NCBI GenBank assembly: GCA_964583825.1
Contig: CAZOXM010000004.1
Location: forward strand, 40,092-104,091
DNA length: 64,000 nucleotides
Direction of reading: 5' to 3'
From: GCA-1730015 sp964583825
Lineage (GTDB): Bacteria > Pseudomonadota > Gammaproteobacteria > Granulosicoccales > Granulosicoccaceae
A program made the position numbers and the translations under genes. Of the stretch, positions 35,315-44,294 are shown in pieces (the stretch's first letter is position 1; every line of letters begins with the position of its first letter). Below the pieces are notes generated by a model. The model did no database searches, had not been told where the DNA came from, and saw nothing but the letters and a program-made list of their open reading frames with translations.

Positions 35315-36508
35315 ATGAATATCCATGAGTACCAGGCCAAAAAGCTGTTGGCCGGTTTCGGCGTTCCAGTGTCACGGGGCGAACCCATTCTCGCTGCCAG
35401 TGATATCGAGGCAGCCATCGATGCGTTGCCGGGGCCGGTATACGTGGTTAAGAGCCAGATCCACGCAGGCGGCAGAGGTAAAGGCAAGTTCCGGGAACTG
35501 GCCGAGGACGCCAAAGGCGGTGTCCGCGTCAGCTTTTCCGCCGACGAGGCAAAGGCCAATGCACAGGAAATGTTTGGCAAAACCCTGGTAACGAACCAGA
35601 CCGGACCTGACGGCAAACAGGTGAATCGACTGTACATCGAAGACGGTGCTGAAATAGACAAGGAACTCTACCTGTCCATTCTGGTAGACCGCGAGACGAG
35701 CCGTATTTCTTTCGTCGCGTCGACCGAAGGCGGCATGGACATCGAAGCCGTCGCCCATGACACCCCTGAAAAAATCCACACCATCGGCATCGATCCGGTC
35801 AACGGCATCACCGACGAAGACGTGGCAAAGCTCAATGCCGCCTATGAACTGACTGGCACGGCTGCAGAAGACGGCAAGTCGCTGTTCCCGACGCTGTACA
35901 AGGCTTTCTATGAAAGCGATATGAGCCTGCTGGAGGTTAACCCGCTCGTGATTCTCAAGGATGGTCACCTGCGAGTCCTCGACGCCAAAGTCTCCTTTGA
36001 CAACAATGCGCTGTTTCGCCAGCCGGAACTCGCTGAACTGCGGGATGAAACCGAAGAAGACGAAAAAGAGATCGAAGCCTCCAAGTACGATCTGGCCTAC
36101 ATTGCACTGGACGGTGATATCGGCTGCATGGTGAACGGTGCCGGCCTGGCGATGGCGACCATGGACATCATCAAACTCTACGGATCCGAGCCCGCCAACT
36201 TTCTCGACGTGGGCGGTGGTGCAACCACAGAAAAAGTCACCGCAGCATTTAAGATCATCACCTCAGACCCGAATGTCAAAGGCATTCTGGTCAACATCTT
36301 CGGAGGCATTATGCGTTGCGACGTGATTGCCGAAGGGGTGGTAAACGCAGTACAGGAAGTAGGCCTGAGCGTACCGCTGGTGGTCAGACTGGAAGGCACC
36401 AAGGTGCAGGAAGGTAAAGACATCATCAATAACAGCGAACTGAACGTGATTGCTGCAGATGATCTCGATGATGCGGCACAAAAAATTGTTAAAGCGGTAA
36501 AGGGGTAG
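35315..36508 (+). CDS. sucC: Succinyl-CoA synthetase beta subunit
   Basis: 397 residues, ADP-forming type. The ATP-grasp domain begins MNIHEYQAKKLLAGFGVPV and contains KSQIHAGGRGKGKF. The C-terminal CoA-ligase domain has GAGLAMATMDIIKLYG and the FLDVGGGA motif. It catalyses succinyl-CoA + ADP + Pi to succinate + CoA + ATP in the TCA cycle. The gene is separate from any sucAB genes, and its stop is 4 bases before sucD. It is divergent from the GntR gene. Malate-CoA ligase (MtkA) is less likely because the N-terminal segment KGKFRELAEDAKGGV is of SucC type. Confidence 0.94.
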   Translation: MNIHEYQAKKLLAGFGVPVSRGEPILAASDIEAAIDALPGPVYVVKSQIHAGGRGKGKFRELAEDAKGGVRVSFSADEAKANAQEMFGKTLVTNQTGPDGKQVNRLYIEDGAEIDKELYLSILVDRETSRISFVASTEGGMDIEAVAHDTPEKIHTIGIDPVNGITDEDVAKLNAAYELTGTAAEDGKSLFPTLYKAFYESDMSLLEVNPLVILKDGHLRVLDAKVSFDNNALFRQPELAELRDETEEDEKEIEASKYDLAYIALDGDIGCMVNGAGLAMATMDIIKLYGSEPANFLDVGGGATTEKVTAAFKIITSDPNVKGILVNIFGGIMRCDVIAEGVVNAVQEVGLSVPLVVRLEGTKVQEGKDIINNSELNVIAADDLDDAAQKIVKAVKG

Positions 36509-36512
36509 GCAC

Positions 36513-37424
36513 ATGTCAATACTGATCAATCAAGACACCAAAGTACTGGTACAGGGCCTGACCGGAAACACCGGTACCTTCCATACCGAACAGGCGCTGG
36601 CCTACCATGGCACAAAAATGGTCGGCGGCATCCATCCGAAAAAAGGGGGCACGACCTGGACCTGTGAAAACGGTGACGCCAAAGGTGCCGAGTTGCCGGT
36701 TTTTGCCACAGTAAAAGAAGGCAAGGCGGAGACCGGTGCTGATGCCTCAGTAGTGTATGTACCGCCGGCAGGTGCAGCCAGTGCCATCATAGAAGCAATC
36801 GATGCAGAAATACCTCTCATAATCTGTATCACGGAAGGGGTACCGGTCAGAGACATGGTCAACGTGAAAGCACGTTTAAATGACTCAAACTCACGACTGG
36901 TCGGCCCGAACTGTCCGGGCATCCTGACGCCGGATGAATGCAAAATCGGCATTATGCCTGGCACCATCTTTAAGAAGGGCTCAGTCGGTGTGGTTTCGCG
37001 TTCAGGTACATTAACCTACGAGGCGGTGTACCAAACCACCACTGCCGGTCTTGGACAGACCACCGCGGTCGGCATTGGCGGCGATCCTGTCAAGGGCACA
37101 GAATTTATTGATGTGCTCGACCTCTTCCTCGATGACGATGAAACGAAATCTATCATTATGATCGGTGAAATCGGCGGGTCGGCAGAAGAGGACGCCTCCG
37201 AATGGCTCACCGAACAGGCAGCTAAAGGTCGCAAAAAGCCAATGGCTGGGTTTATCGCGGGGCGCACCGCGCCGCCGGGACGCACCATGGGTCATGCCGG
37301 CGCCGTGATCTCCGGCGGTAAGGGCGGTGCTGAAGACAAAATAACAGCGATGGAAAAAGCGGGCATTGTGGTTTCACCGTCACCAGCCAAGCTGGGTGAA
37401 ACGCTGCTGAAGGCAATAGGCTGA
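36513..37424 (+). CDS. sucD: Succinyl-CoA synthetase alpha subunit
   Basis: 303 residues, slightly longer than the usual 290. The CoA-binding Rossmann part starts SILINQDTKVLVQGLTGNTG; LVGPNCPGILTP is conserved. The phosphorylated His lies in GHAGAVISGG near the C-terminus. It forms the heterodimer or heterotetramer with SucC and is co-transcribed with it. A terminator follows 20 bases after the stop. Confidence 0.95.
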   Translation: MSILINQDTKVLVQGLTGNTGTFHTEQALAYHGTKMVGGIHPKKGGTTWTCENGDAKGAELPVFATVKEGKAETGADASVVYVPPAGAASAIIEAIDAEIPLIICITEGVPVRDMVNVKARLNDSNSRLVGPNCPGILTPDECKIGIMPGTIFKKGSVGVVSRSGTLTYEAVYQTTTAGLGQTTAVGIGGDPVKGTEFIDVLDLFLDDDETKSIIMIGEIGGSAEEDASEWLTEQAAKGRKKPMAGFIAGRTAPPGRTMGHAGAVISGGKGGAEDKITAMEKAGIVVSPSPAKLGETLLKAIG

Positions 37425-37444
37425 ACGCGGCATGACCTGTGAAA

Positions 37445-37472
37445 GTGGCCGCACGCAAGCGGCCACCTTTCT
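37445..37472 (+). terminator. Terminator after sucD
   Basis: Perfect 8-bp GC-rich stem GTGGCCGC / GCGGCCAC with a 6-base loop, followed by CTTTCT. The T-run is short and interrupted, so termination may not be complete, but no co-directional gene starts within 100 bases. Confidence 0.75.
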
Positions 37473-37573
37473 ATTAGCAGACCCGTTAGTGAGAACCGGT
37501 TAACAGTTTTAATCGACGTCAATTCAATAAAGTAGTGCAGCAGTCCTTATCGCAGTAACCCAGAGAAGTATCT

Positions 37574-38419
37574 ATGTATTACCGAAGTTTGTTGTCTGCA
37601 GTACTTACCCTGTGTATTTCACACCCTGTCACTGCGAAAGAATCACCGCCACCACCTCTGATGCTTGCGGCGCATTTCAACGAGCAGTTCGAAGTTTCCC
37701 GCTACTGGGTAAGTGAAAAATACGACGGTGCTCGTGCGTGGTGGAATGGAAGGCACTTTGTTTCTCGCGGCGGCAATATCTACCAGGCACCCGACTGGTT
37801 TACCGCAAACCTTCCAAATGAAACACTGGATGGCGAGCTATGGATTGGACGCAACCGGTTCCAGCGCCTGATGCAAACCATCCGCGACCAAAAACCGGAT
37901 GATGCGGCCTGGCGCGACGTAAAGTTTATGGTGTTTGATGCACCGGATGAACCCGGCCACTTCAGTGCCAGACAGAATAAAATCGCGAGCCTCCTGGCTG
38001 ACGTCCGGGATACGTGGATACAAATAGTGCCGCAGCGTCGCGTACACACTCATGCAGCACTGCAATCCCTGCTCCGGGAAAAGACCGCGACCGGTGCGGA
38101 AGGCTTGATGCTACAGCGAGAGGACTCAGTGTATTTTCCCGGCCGGAACAACGGCCTGCTGAAAATGAAAACACATAGCGACGCTGAAGCAACGGTGCTC
38201 GCATACCGTCGCGGCAAAGGAAAGTACAGCAACGTACTGGGCAGTTTGCTCGTACAGGATAAACACGGCGTACGCTTTAGAATCGGCTCCGGGTTCAGCG
38301 ACGATGAACGCCGGCACCCGCCACCGATTGGATCCACCATTACCTTTCGTTATCAGGGAAAAACCAACAGTGGCAAACCAAGGTTCGCAAGATTTCTGCG
38401 AATACGACCTGACGAATAA
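37574..38419 (+). CDS. Secreted ATP-dependent DNA ligase, LigE type
   Basis: 281 residues with an N-terminal signal peptide (about 1-21, ends TAK after ISHPVTA). The nucleotidyltransferase domain carries motif I SEKYDGARAWW (active-site Lys in KYDGAR), motif III-like DGELWIGR, and motif IV EGLMLQR, with the OB-domain motif V LLKMK. A minimal OB fold makes up the C-terminus (about 185-281). This is the short periplasmic ligase class found in many gram-negative bacteria, where roles in competence or extracellular DNA have been proposed. The gene stands alone. Confidence 0.9.
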   Translation: MYYRSLLSAVLTLCISHPVTAKESPPPPLMLAAHFNEQFEVSRYWVSEKYDGARAWWNGRHFVSRGGNIYQAPDWFTANLPNETLDGELWIGRNRFQRLMQTIRDQKPDDAAWRDVKFMVFDAPDEPGHFSARQNKIASLLADVRDTWIQIVPQRRVHTHAALQSLLREKTATGAEGLMLQREDSVYFPGRNNGLLKMKTHSDAEATVLAYRRGKGKYSNVLGSLLVQDKHGVRFRIGSGFSDDERRHPPPIGSTITFRYQGKTNSGKPRFARFLRIRPDE

Positions 38420-38451
38420 TTCCGTAGTCAGCACCAAGGGATGCGAGGCAC

Positions 38452-38475
38452 CAGGCCTTCATACGGCCAGGCCTG
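38452..38475. repeat. Inverted repeat CAGGCCT/AGGCCTG
   Basis: A 7-bp inverted repeat with a 10-base loop, 33 bases after the ligE stop, in the convergent gap before fdsA. No T-run follows. Together with the tandem repeat at 38472 and the hairpin at 38543 it makes a repeat-dense intergenic block. Confidence 0.5.
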
Positions 38476-38513
38476 AGTTTGCGGGAATAAGTCCTGAGTT
38501 TGCGGCAATAAGG
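38472..38513. repeat. Two tandem copies of a 21-base unit
   Basis: The unit CCTGAGTTTGCGGGAATAAG plus one base occurs at 38472-38492 and again at 38493-38513, with 19 of 21 positions identical (G/C change at one site and T/G at the last). It lies in the non-coding gap between the convergent ligE and fdsA genes. Confidence 0.8.
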
Positions 38514-38542
38514 GTCTGCGCGAATAGAAGACTGCGTAGCGA

Positions 38543-38564
38543 GAAGGTGCCACAGGGCACCTTC
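38543..38564. terminator. Hairpin GAAGGTGCC/GGCACCTTC in the ligE-fdsA convergent gap
   Basis: A perfect 9-bp stem with a 4-base loop, 15 bases downstream of the fdsA stop codon. No T-run is present on either strand, so it is better seen as a transcript-end stabiliser or part of a dispersed repeat than as a classical terminator. Confidence 0.5.
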
Positions 38565-38579
38565 CGTCGTTGCGGATTC

Positions 38580-41354
38580 CTAGCTCGCACGCTCCATGAC
38601 TTGCGCTTTAGCCACGCGACACGCTGAAAATTTGAACTCCGGTATTTTGCCAAACGGATCCAGGCTCGGGTTGGTCAGGATGTTTGCCGACGCTTCAACA
38701 TAGGCGAACGGTACAAATATCATGTCTTCAGCAACCGCCCGGTCAGCGCGCGCCATGATATTTATCGACCCGCGACGCGTTTCGACAGTGATCATTTCGC
38801 CAGCCTTGATGCCCATGCGCCTGAGGGTTTTCGGATGCAGTGAGGCATTGGCCTCGGGCTCGGCCCAGTCAAGTACCGTCGCGCGCCGGGTCATTGAGCC
38901 GGTATGCCAGTGCTCGAGCTGACGGCCGGTGGTTAAGATCATCGGGTACTCATCATCGGGTGTCTCCGCTGGTGCAGTCACTTGTGCCGGTGTAAAGCGC
39001 GCGCGACCTTCGGGGCGCGGAAACCCGTCCCCGAACACGATCGGCTGACCCGGATCCTCTGCAGACAGTGACGGATAAGTCACGGCGCTCTGCTCCAGAC
39101 GCTCCCAGGTGATGTTGTCGAGCGAGTTCATCGACATTTTCATTTCTGCGAACACATCTTTGGGGTGCTGGTAGTGCCAGTCAAGACCGATGCGTCTGGC
39201 CAGTTCAACAACGATCCACCAGTCTTCTTTCGCATCACCCGGGGGTGACAACGCAGGCCGCCCCATCTGTACCTGACGATTGGTATTAGTCACGGTTCCG
39301 GTTTTCTCAGGCCATGCGGAAGATGGCAGAATGACATCGGCATAGTTGGCGGTTTCAGTCAGAAAGATATCCTGCACGACCAGATGTTCCAGTTTGGCCA
39401 GTGCGTCTCTCGCATGCCCCACATCGGGGTCAGACATCGCCGGGTTTTCACCCAGCACATACATGCCACGAATATCACCATCGTGCACGGCATCCATAAT
39501 TTCAACGACAGTCAGACCCTTCTCACTATCGATACTCTCCGATCCCCAGATATCATGAAAAGCGCTGCGCACACCGTCATCGGTGACAGACTGATAGTCC
39601 GGTAAAAACATCGGAATCAAACCGGCATCAGAGGCGCCCTGCACATTGTTCTGTCCGCGCAGCGGATGCAAGCCGGAACCCGGTCGTCCAACCTGACCAC
39701 ACATCAGCGCCAGCGATATCAGACAGCGGGAATTGTCAGTTCCGTGGATATGCTGCGAGACGCCCATTCCCCAGAAAATCATCGCAGCCTGCGCACCGGC
39801 AAACGTTCTTGCCACTTCACGCAGTACATCGGCTTCAATGCCACACAGGGCCGACATTTTTTCCGGTGGAAAGCCCGCCAGATGTGCCTTCATCGCCGGC
39901 CAGTTTTCGGTAAAGCCTTCGATATACTGCTCGTCGTACAAGCCCTCTTCAACGATCACATTCATGATGGCGTTGAGCATCGCGACATCTGTTCCCGGCC
40001 TGAACTGCAGCATGTGAGTTGAATGGCGCTTGAGGCCCTGACCTCTCGGGTCCATGACGATCAGCTTGCCACCACGCTTTGCAAACTGCTTGAAGTACGT
40101 GGCCGCGACCGGGTGGTTCTCGGTCGGGTTCGCACCGATAACAATGGCAACGTCAGCATTTTCAATTTCATTAAACGTTGCAGTGACGGCACCCGAGCCC
40201 ACGTTTTCAAGCAGCGCTGCCACCGAAGACGCATGGCACAGCCGGGTACAGTGATCGACGTTGTTATGCTGAAAACCCTGCCGGATAAATTTCTGGAAAA
40301 GGTACGCCTCTTCGTTTGAGCACTTGGCTGATCCAAAACCTGCCACACGTCTGCCGGTATCTTCACGCAGCCTGTTCAGTCCCCGGGCCGCCACATCCAG
40401 CGCCTCGTCCCAGCTCGCTTCGCGAAAGTGCGTCAACGGATTGGATGGATCGACATTCAGTCCTTTCGCGGGTGCGTCGTCCCGACGAATAAGCGGCCTC
40501 GTTAGCCGATGCGGGTGAGCAATGTAGTCGAAACCGAATCGACCCTTCACACAGAGCCGGTTTTCATTGGCCGGCCCCTCAACACCATCAACCCAGGCAA
40601 TTTTTTCATCTTTAATTTTGAAAGACAGCTGACAACCGACTCCACAATAAGGGCATACACTTTTCACTTCACGATCGTACGCCGCACTGTCACCCACCCC
40701 GGCATCATCCAGCACAGTCGCCGGCATCAGTGCACCGGTTGGACAGGCCTGTACGCATTCACCGCAGGCAACACAGGTGGATGCCCCCATTGGATCGTCA
40801 AAATCAAACGTTATTTTGGCGTTGTGTCCACGACCCGACATGCCGATCACATCATTAACCTGGACTTCGCGACAGGCGCGTACACAGAGGTTGCAGTGAA
40901 TGCATGCATCCAGATTCACCTTCATCGCCAGATGCGAAGCATCCAGCAACGGTACCCGCTCTTTCTCGATCGGTGGCAGCCTGCTCTCAGTGATATTTTG
41001 AGCCTGTGCCATTTGCCAGAAGTGAGATGACTTATCGTGTGCAGCACTTTGTTGCGGCTGGTCGGCGAGTAACATTTCAACCACCATATTGCGCGCTGCA
41101 ACCGAACGTTCATTTTGTGAGTTGACGACCATACCTTCCGTCGGTGTGCGAATGCACGAGGCCGCGAGTGTTCGTTCGCCTTCTATTTCAACCATACAGG
41201 CGCGACAGTTACCATCGGCGCGATAACCCATCGCGTCTTTGTGACAAAGGTGCGGAATCGTGGTGCCTTCTCTTTTGGCCACTTCCCAGATCGACTCACC
41301 CGCAGCAGCTGTGACCGATTTTCCATCCAGCGTAAACGTGACTGTGTCCGACAT
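38580..41354 (-). CDS. fdsA: NAD-dependent formate dehydrogenase, alpha (molybdenum) subunit
   Basis: 924 residues from the ATG at 41354; an upstream start at 41426 would overlap fdsB. The N-terminal 2Fe-2S domain has Cys37, 50, 53 and 67. Two 4Fe-4S motifs follow (CIHCNLCVRAC, about 151-161; CVACGECVQAC, about 194-204). The molybdopterin domain has its own 4Fe-4S ligands Cys234, 237, 241 and Cys268. The catalytic residue, Sec in E. coli FdhF, is Cys373 in TRLCHASS, so no selenocysteine is used. It oxidises formate to CO2 in the cytoplasm, passing electrons to the FdsGB part and NAD. It needs molybdate, supplied presumably by the mod genes, and formate may come from oxalate. Confidence 0.94.
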   Translation of the reverse strand: MSDTVTFTLDGKSVTAAAGESIWEVAKREGTTIPHLCHKDAMGYRADGNCRACMVEIEGERTLAASCIRTPTEGMVVNSQNERSVAARNMVVEMLLADQPQQSAAHDKSSHFWQMAQAQNITESRLPPIEKERVPLLDASHLAMKVNLDACIHCNLCVRACREVQVNDVIGMSGRGHNAKITFDFDDPMGASTCVACGECVQACPTGALMPATVLDDAGVGDSAAYDREVKSVCPYCGVGCQLSFKIKDEKIAWVDGVEGPANENRLCVKGRFGFDYIAHPHRLTRPLIRRDDAPAKGLNVDPSNPLTHFREASWDEALDVAARGLNRLREDTGRRVAGFGSAKCSNEEAYLFQKFIRQGFQHNNVDHCTRLCHASSVAALLENVGSGAVTATFNEIENADVAIVIGANPTENHPVAATYFKQFAKRGGKLIVMDPRGQGLKRHSTHMLQFRPGTDVAMLNAIMNVIVEEGLYDEQYIEGFTENWPAMKAHLAGFPPEKMSALCGIEADVLREVARTFAGAQAAMIFWGMGVSQHIHGTDNSRCLISLALMCGQVGRPGSGLHPLRGQNNVQGASDAGLIPMFLPDYQSVTDDGVRSAFHDIWGSESIDSEKGLTVVEIMDAVHDGDIRGMYVLGENPAMSDPDVGHARDALAKLEHLVVQDIFLTETANYADVILPSSAWPEKTGTVTNTNRQVQMGRPALSPPGDAKEDWWIVVELARRIGLDWHYQHPKDVFAEMKMSMNSLDNITWERLEQSAVTYPSLSAEDPGQPIVFGDGFPRPEGRARFTPAQVTAPAETPDDEYPMILTTGRQLEHWHTGSMTRRATVLDWAEPEANASLHPKTLRRMGIKAGEMITVETRRGSINIMARADRAVAEDMIFVPFAYVEASANILTNPSLDPFGKIPEFKFSACRVAKAQVMERAS

Positions 41355-41356
41355 GT

Positions 41357-43048
41357 TTATATCTCCTGCGGAAAGTGTTTCATGGTCAACAGTATCGGGT
41401 TGGGTGCCGCCTGACCGAGCCCGCAAATCGAAGCGTCCACCATCACCTCACAAAGTTCCTGTAACAGCGGCTGATCCCATTGATCTTTTTCCATGAGTTT
41501 GACTGCTTTTTCGCAACCGACTCTGCATGGCGTGCACTGTCCGCAGCTTTCGTCTTCAAAAAACCGCAGCATATTCAACGCGGCCGATTTAACACTGTCC
41601 TGATCGGACAGCACCACAATCGCGGCAGACCCGATAAACGAGCCATGCGGCTGCAGCGTATCGAAGTCCATCGGTATATCATTCATCGAAGCCGGCAGCA
41701 GCCCCGCCGACGGACCGCCCGGCTGATAAGCCTTGAACGTGTGTCCATCCAGCATGCCACCACATGCCTCGATCAGATCGTTGATAGTGGACCCTGCGGG
41801 CAACAGGTGGACACCGGGGTTCTTAACCCTGCCGGAAATAGAATAAGAGCGCAGACCGGTCCTGCCATTTTTTTGCGTGGTGTTGAGCACTTCCGGCCCT
41901 TCACGACAAACCCGCGCCACCCAGTACAGCGTTTCCACATTGTGTACCAGCGTCGGACGATCAAATATCCCAACCTGTGCCACATAGGGAGGGCGATGCC
42001 GCGGCAGACCGCGCTTGCCTTCAATGGATTCAATCATTGCGCTTTCCTCGCCGCAGATATAAGCACCGGCGCCGCGCCGCAGATCCACATAGCCCGCATC
42101 GACGATACCAGCCGCTTCAAGTGCCGCGATCTCATCTTTCAGAATGGTTAACACGGCAGGATACTCGTCCCGCATGTAAATAAAGCACTTGGTTGCATCC
42201 ACCGCCCACGCGGCGATTAGCATGCCTTCCAGAAATAGATGCGGCGTGCGCTCCAGGTAGTATCGGTCTTTAAAAGTACCGGGCTCACCTTCATCACCGT
42301 TGACAGCCAAATACCGAGGCGCCGGTTCGGCACGCACGAAAGACCACTTCTTTCCGGATGGGAATCCGGCGCCCCCCAGCCCCCGGAGGCCTGAATCGGC
42401 CACTCGCTGCTGCAGATCGTCGACGCTCATACCACCGGACCGAAGCGCACGCAGCTCTGCATAACCACCCTCGCTGAGGTAATCAGCATAGGTCTGGTAG
42501 TCGGGAATCAGCGCGTGAGTATCACCGCTGGCAATCGCCGTTTTCACCTGATCGACGGTGGCGAAGTCGATATGTCGATGCCCGAGTTCCAGTGTCGGCG
42601 CGGTATCACAACGGCCCATGCAGGGCGCACGCACAACCCGCACCTGCGATGCATCGAACCCTGCTTCGAGCGCTTGTTGTAACTCTCGTGCACCAGCCAG
42701 TTCACAGGCCAGCGAATCGCACACTCTGATGGTGGTCGCCGGTGGTGGCGCCTCGCCTTCCGCCACAACATCGAAGTGAGCGTAAAAAGTGGCCACTTCG
42801 TACACTTCGGCCTGCGACAATCGCATCTCCTCAGCAAGTGCACGCAGGTGCACTGCGGAAAGATGTCCATATTTGTCCTGAATCAGGTGCAAATGTTCGA
42901 TCAGCAGATCGGACCGACGCGGCTTATCGCCCAACAGCGCACGAACTTCCTTCAGTGCATCGTCATCGAGCTGGCGCCCCTTGGGCGTGACACGGCCTTT
43001 GCCGCGACCGGATTTCCAAACACCGGGTTTTAGTTCTGCAACCACCAT
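41357..43048 (-). CDS. Formate dehydrogenase gamma-beta fusion (NuoE-like + NuoF-like)
   Basis: 563 residues from the ATG at 43048 (AGGGG site); an ATG at 43066 is the alternative. Residues about 20-155 are a NuoE/FdsG 2Fe-2S domain with CDSLAC and CMGRCDTAP. Residues about 180-563 are NuoF/FdsB: the FMN/NAD region GLGGAGFPSGKKW, NGDEGEPGTFKDR and GAYICGEESAMIESIEG, and the 4Fe-4S motif ESCGQCTPCR. In most Fds systems these are two genes; here they are one polypeptide, as known in some other bacteria. It ends 2 bases before fdsA. No fdsC/fdhD or fdsD accessory gene was seen next to it in this window. Confidence 0.93.
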   Translation of the reverse strand: MVVAELKPGVWKSGRGKGRVTPKGRQLDDDALKEVRALLGDKPRRSDLLIEHLHLIQDKYGHLSAVHLRALAEEMRLSQAEVYEVATFYAHFDVVAEGEAPPPATTIRVCDSLACELAGARELQQALEAGFDASQVRVVRAPCMGRCDTAPTLELGHRHIDFATVDQVKTAIASGDTHALIPDYQTYADYLSEGGYAELRALRSGGMSVDDLQQRVADSGLRGLGGAGFPSGKKWSFVRAEPAPRYLAVNGDEGEPGTFKDRYYLERTPHLFLEGMLIAAWAVDATKCFIYMRDEYPAVLTILKDEIAALEAAGIVDAGYVDLRRGAGAYICGEESAMIESIEGKRGLPRHRPPYVAQVGIFDRPTLVHNVETLYWVARVCREGPEVLNTTQKNGRTGLRSYSISGRVKNPGVHLLPAGSTINDLIEACGGMLDGHTFKAYQPGGPSAGLLPASMNDIPMDFDTLQPHGSFIGSAAIVVLSDQDSVKSAALNMLRFFEDESCGQCTPCRVGCEKAVKLMEKDQWDQPLLQELCEVMVDASICGLGQAAPNPILLTMKHFPQEI

Positions 43049-43226
43049 CGTCGGGCCCCTGGCCATGCTGTGACAGAAAAAGAGCGGCCAATGGAAACCT
43101 ACACGCGCAATAAAGACAAATCGCTATTTTAGATAGTGCAATTTGTTTTTCTTATGACGCATCCCCGGCCGACGCCATCTGCGGTGCATGGTCGGTTGCA
43201 GTGCGCTCAACGCCCGAAGGCACTAG

Positions 43227-44120
43227 CTACACCTGCATGCCCACCACGGATCTCAGCGCATCAATTGCCGGCAACCGCGGCTCGTAGTCGAGGGTGGCAA
43301 GGCCGATGGCTTTTTCGACCAGCGGCTCCTCCAGAGGCAGGCTGACCGAGTTTTGATCGAGAAATAAACTGTCGACAAGCTTTTGCGGTGCGATAGTGGC
43401 GGCCGATCCATTGGCAACCTGCACAATAGCTGCAGTAAACGCGTTGGTTTCCATCACCGGGTCGGGTGTCACGCCGGCCACTTGAAACACCTCGTCGACT
43501 ATCTGGCGAAACCGCATGTCCTTACTGAGCAGACACAGGGGCAGTGCCGCGGCTTCTGTCCACGTCGCGACCCCGCGGGTACGCGGTGCAAGATGCAGCG
43601 GCGACAACAGCACGTAGCGCTCACGATAAATTTCTTCAAAGTTCAGCGCACCGGTGGCGCGTTCATCACGGTAGGTAATACCCGCATCAATAGAGAATTC
43701 CTGCAACGCGCGCGAAATCTGACTGGAGGTGAGCGACTGTATTTGAATGGTCAGGTGTTCGTAGCGGGCGCGAAGCGATGTGGAAACCGCCGCAGCATAA
43801 GGCAGTGCCGTCGGCACCACACCTACCGCCAGCACTCCGTGCAAGTCATCCCTTGCCACTTCAATATCCTGACGCATGCCTTCGGCATCAGTGAGAATTT
43901 TTCGCGCCCACTTTAATACCAGCTCACCTTCTCGCGTAAATCCGAGAAACTTGTTGCCTCGTCGGACGATAGGAACCTCGAGCTGTTGTTCAAGCTGATG
44001 AATTCTGGCCGAGAACGCCGGCTGTGAAATGCCGCAATCCGCCGCAGCCCGGGTAAAGTGTTTGCGCTGCGAAAGCGCCAGCAACAGCTGCAAATCCCGG
44101 ATTTCCGGATAGCGGTCCAT
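43227..44120 (-). CDS. LysR family transcriptional regulator
   Basis: 297 residues. The winged helix is at about 5-65 (LQLLLALSQRKHFTRAAADCGISQPAFSARIHQLE), followed by a periplasmic-binding-protein-like effector domain. It lies upstream of the fds genes in the same direction with a gap of about 180 bases, which suggests it regulates formate dehydrogenase (an FdsR-like role). Its own start codon is only 31 bases from the MITE-like element, so that element is within its promoter region. Confidence 0.92.
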   Translation of the reverse strand: MDRYPEIRDLQLLLALSQRKHFTRAAADCGISQPAFSARIHQLEQQLEVPIVRRGNKFLGFTREGELVLKWARKILTDAEGMRQDIEVARDDLHGVLAVGVVPTALPYAAAVSTSLRARYEHLTIQIQSLTSSQISRALQEFSIDAGITYRDERATGALNFEEIYRERYVLLSPLHLAPRTRGVATWTEAAALPLCLLSKDMRFRQIVDEVFQVAGVTPDPVMETNAFTAAIVQVANGSAATIAPQKLVDSLFLDQNSVSLPLEEPLVEKAIGLATLDYEPRLPAIDALRSVVGMQV

Positions 44121-44147
44121 CAGTGCGCCCTGGTTGGCTAGCCTGCA

Positions 44148-44294
44148 CTAGCAGGATGTTGAAAAACTATTGCGCTAGGTCTGAGGGCGTTAAATTCCCC
44201 CTCAAAATGCTCATTTATAACCATAAACTGCGCTTTTTCGGGGAAATTTGCCTACTCAGACCGTCGCTCATCACCTTTTTCAACACCCTGCTAG
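44148..44294. mobile_element. MITE-like non-autonomous element with CTAG target duplication
   Basis: The element proper is 44152-44290 (139 bases), bounded by 15-base terminal inverted repeats CAGGRTGTTGAAAAA (one mismatch) and flanked by CTAG at 44148-44151 and 44291-44294, read as a 4-base target duplication. Inside are a second perfect inverted pair GGTCTGAG / CTCAGACC (44178-44185, 44255-44262) and near-matching AAATTCCCC / GGGGAAATTT, so the whole element can fold into one long hairpin. It has no coding capacity. A CTAG target is compatible with IS5-group insertion preference, but I cannot name the parent family. Confidence 0.8.

Noticed and set aside
35315..37424. Malate-CoA ligase (MtkAB) instead of SucCD, suggested by the C1 context
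   Set aside because: N-terminal segments match SucC/SucD better, and no other serine-cycle gene is present.
38580..41354. Selenocysteine in the formate dehydrogenase
   Set aside because: The catalytic position reads Cys and there is no in-frame TGA.
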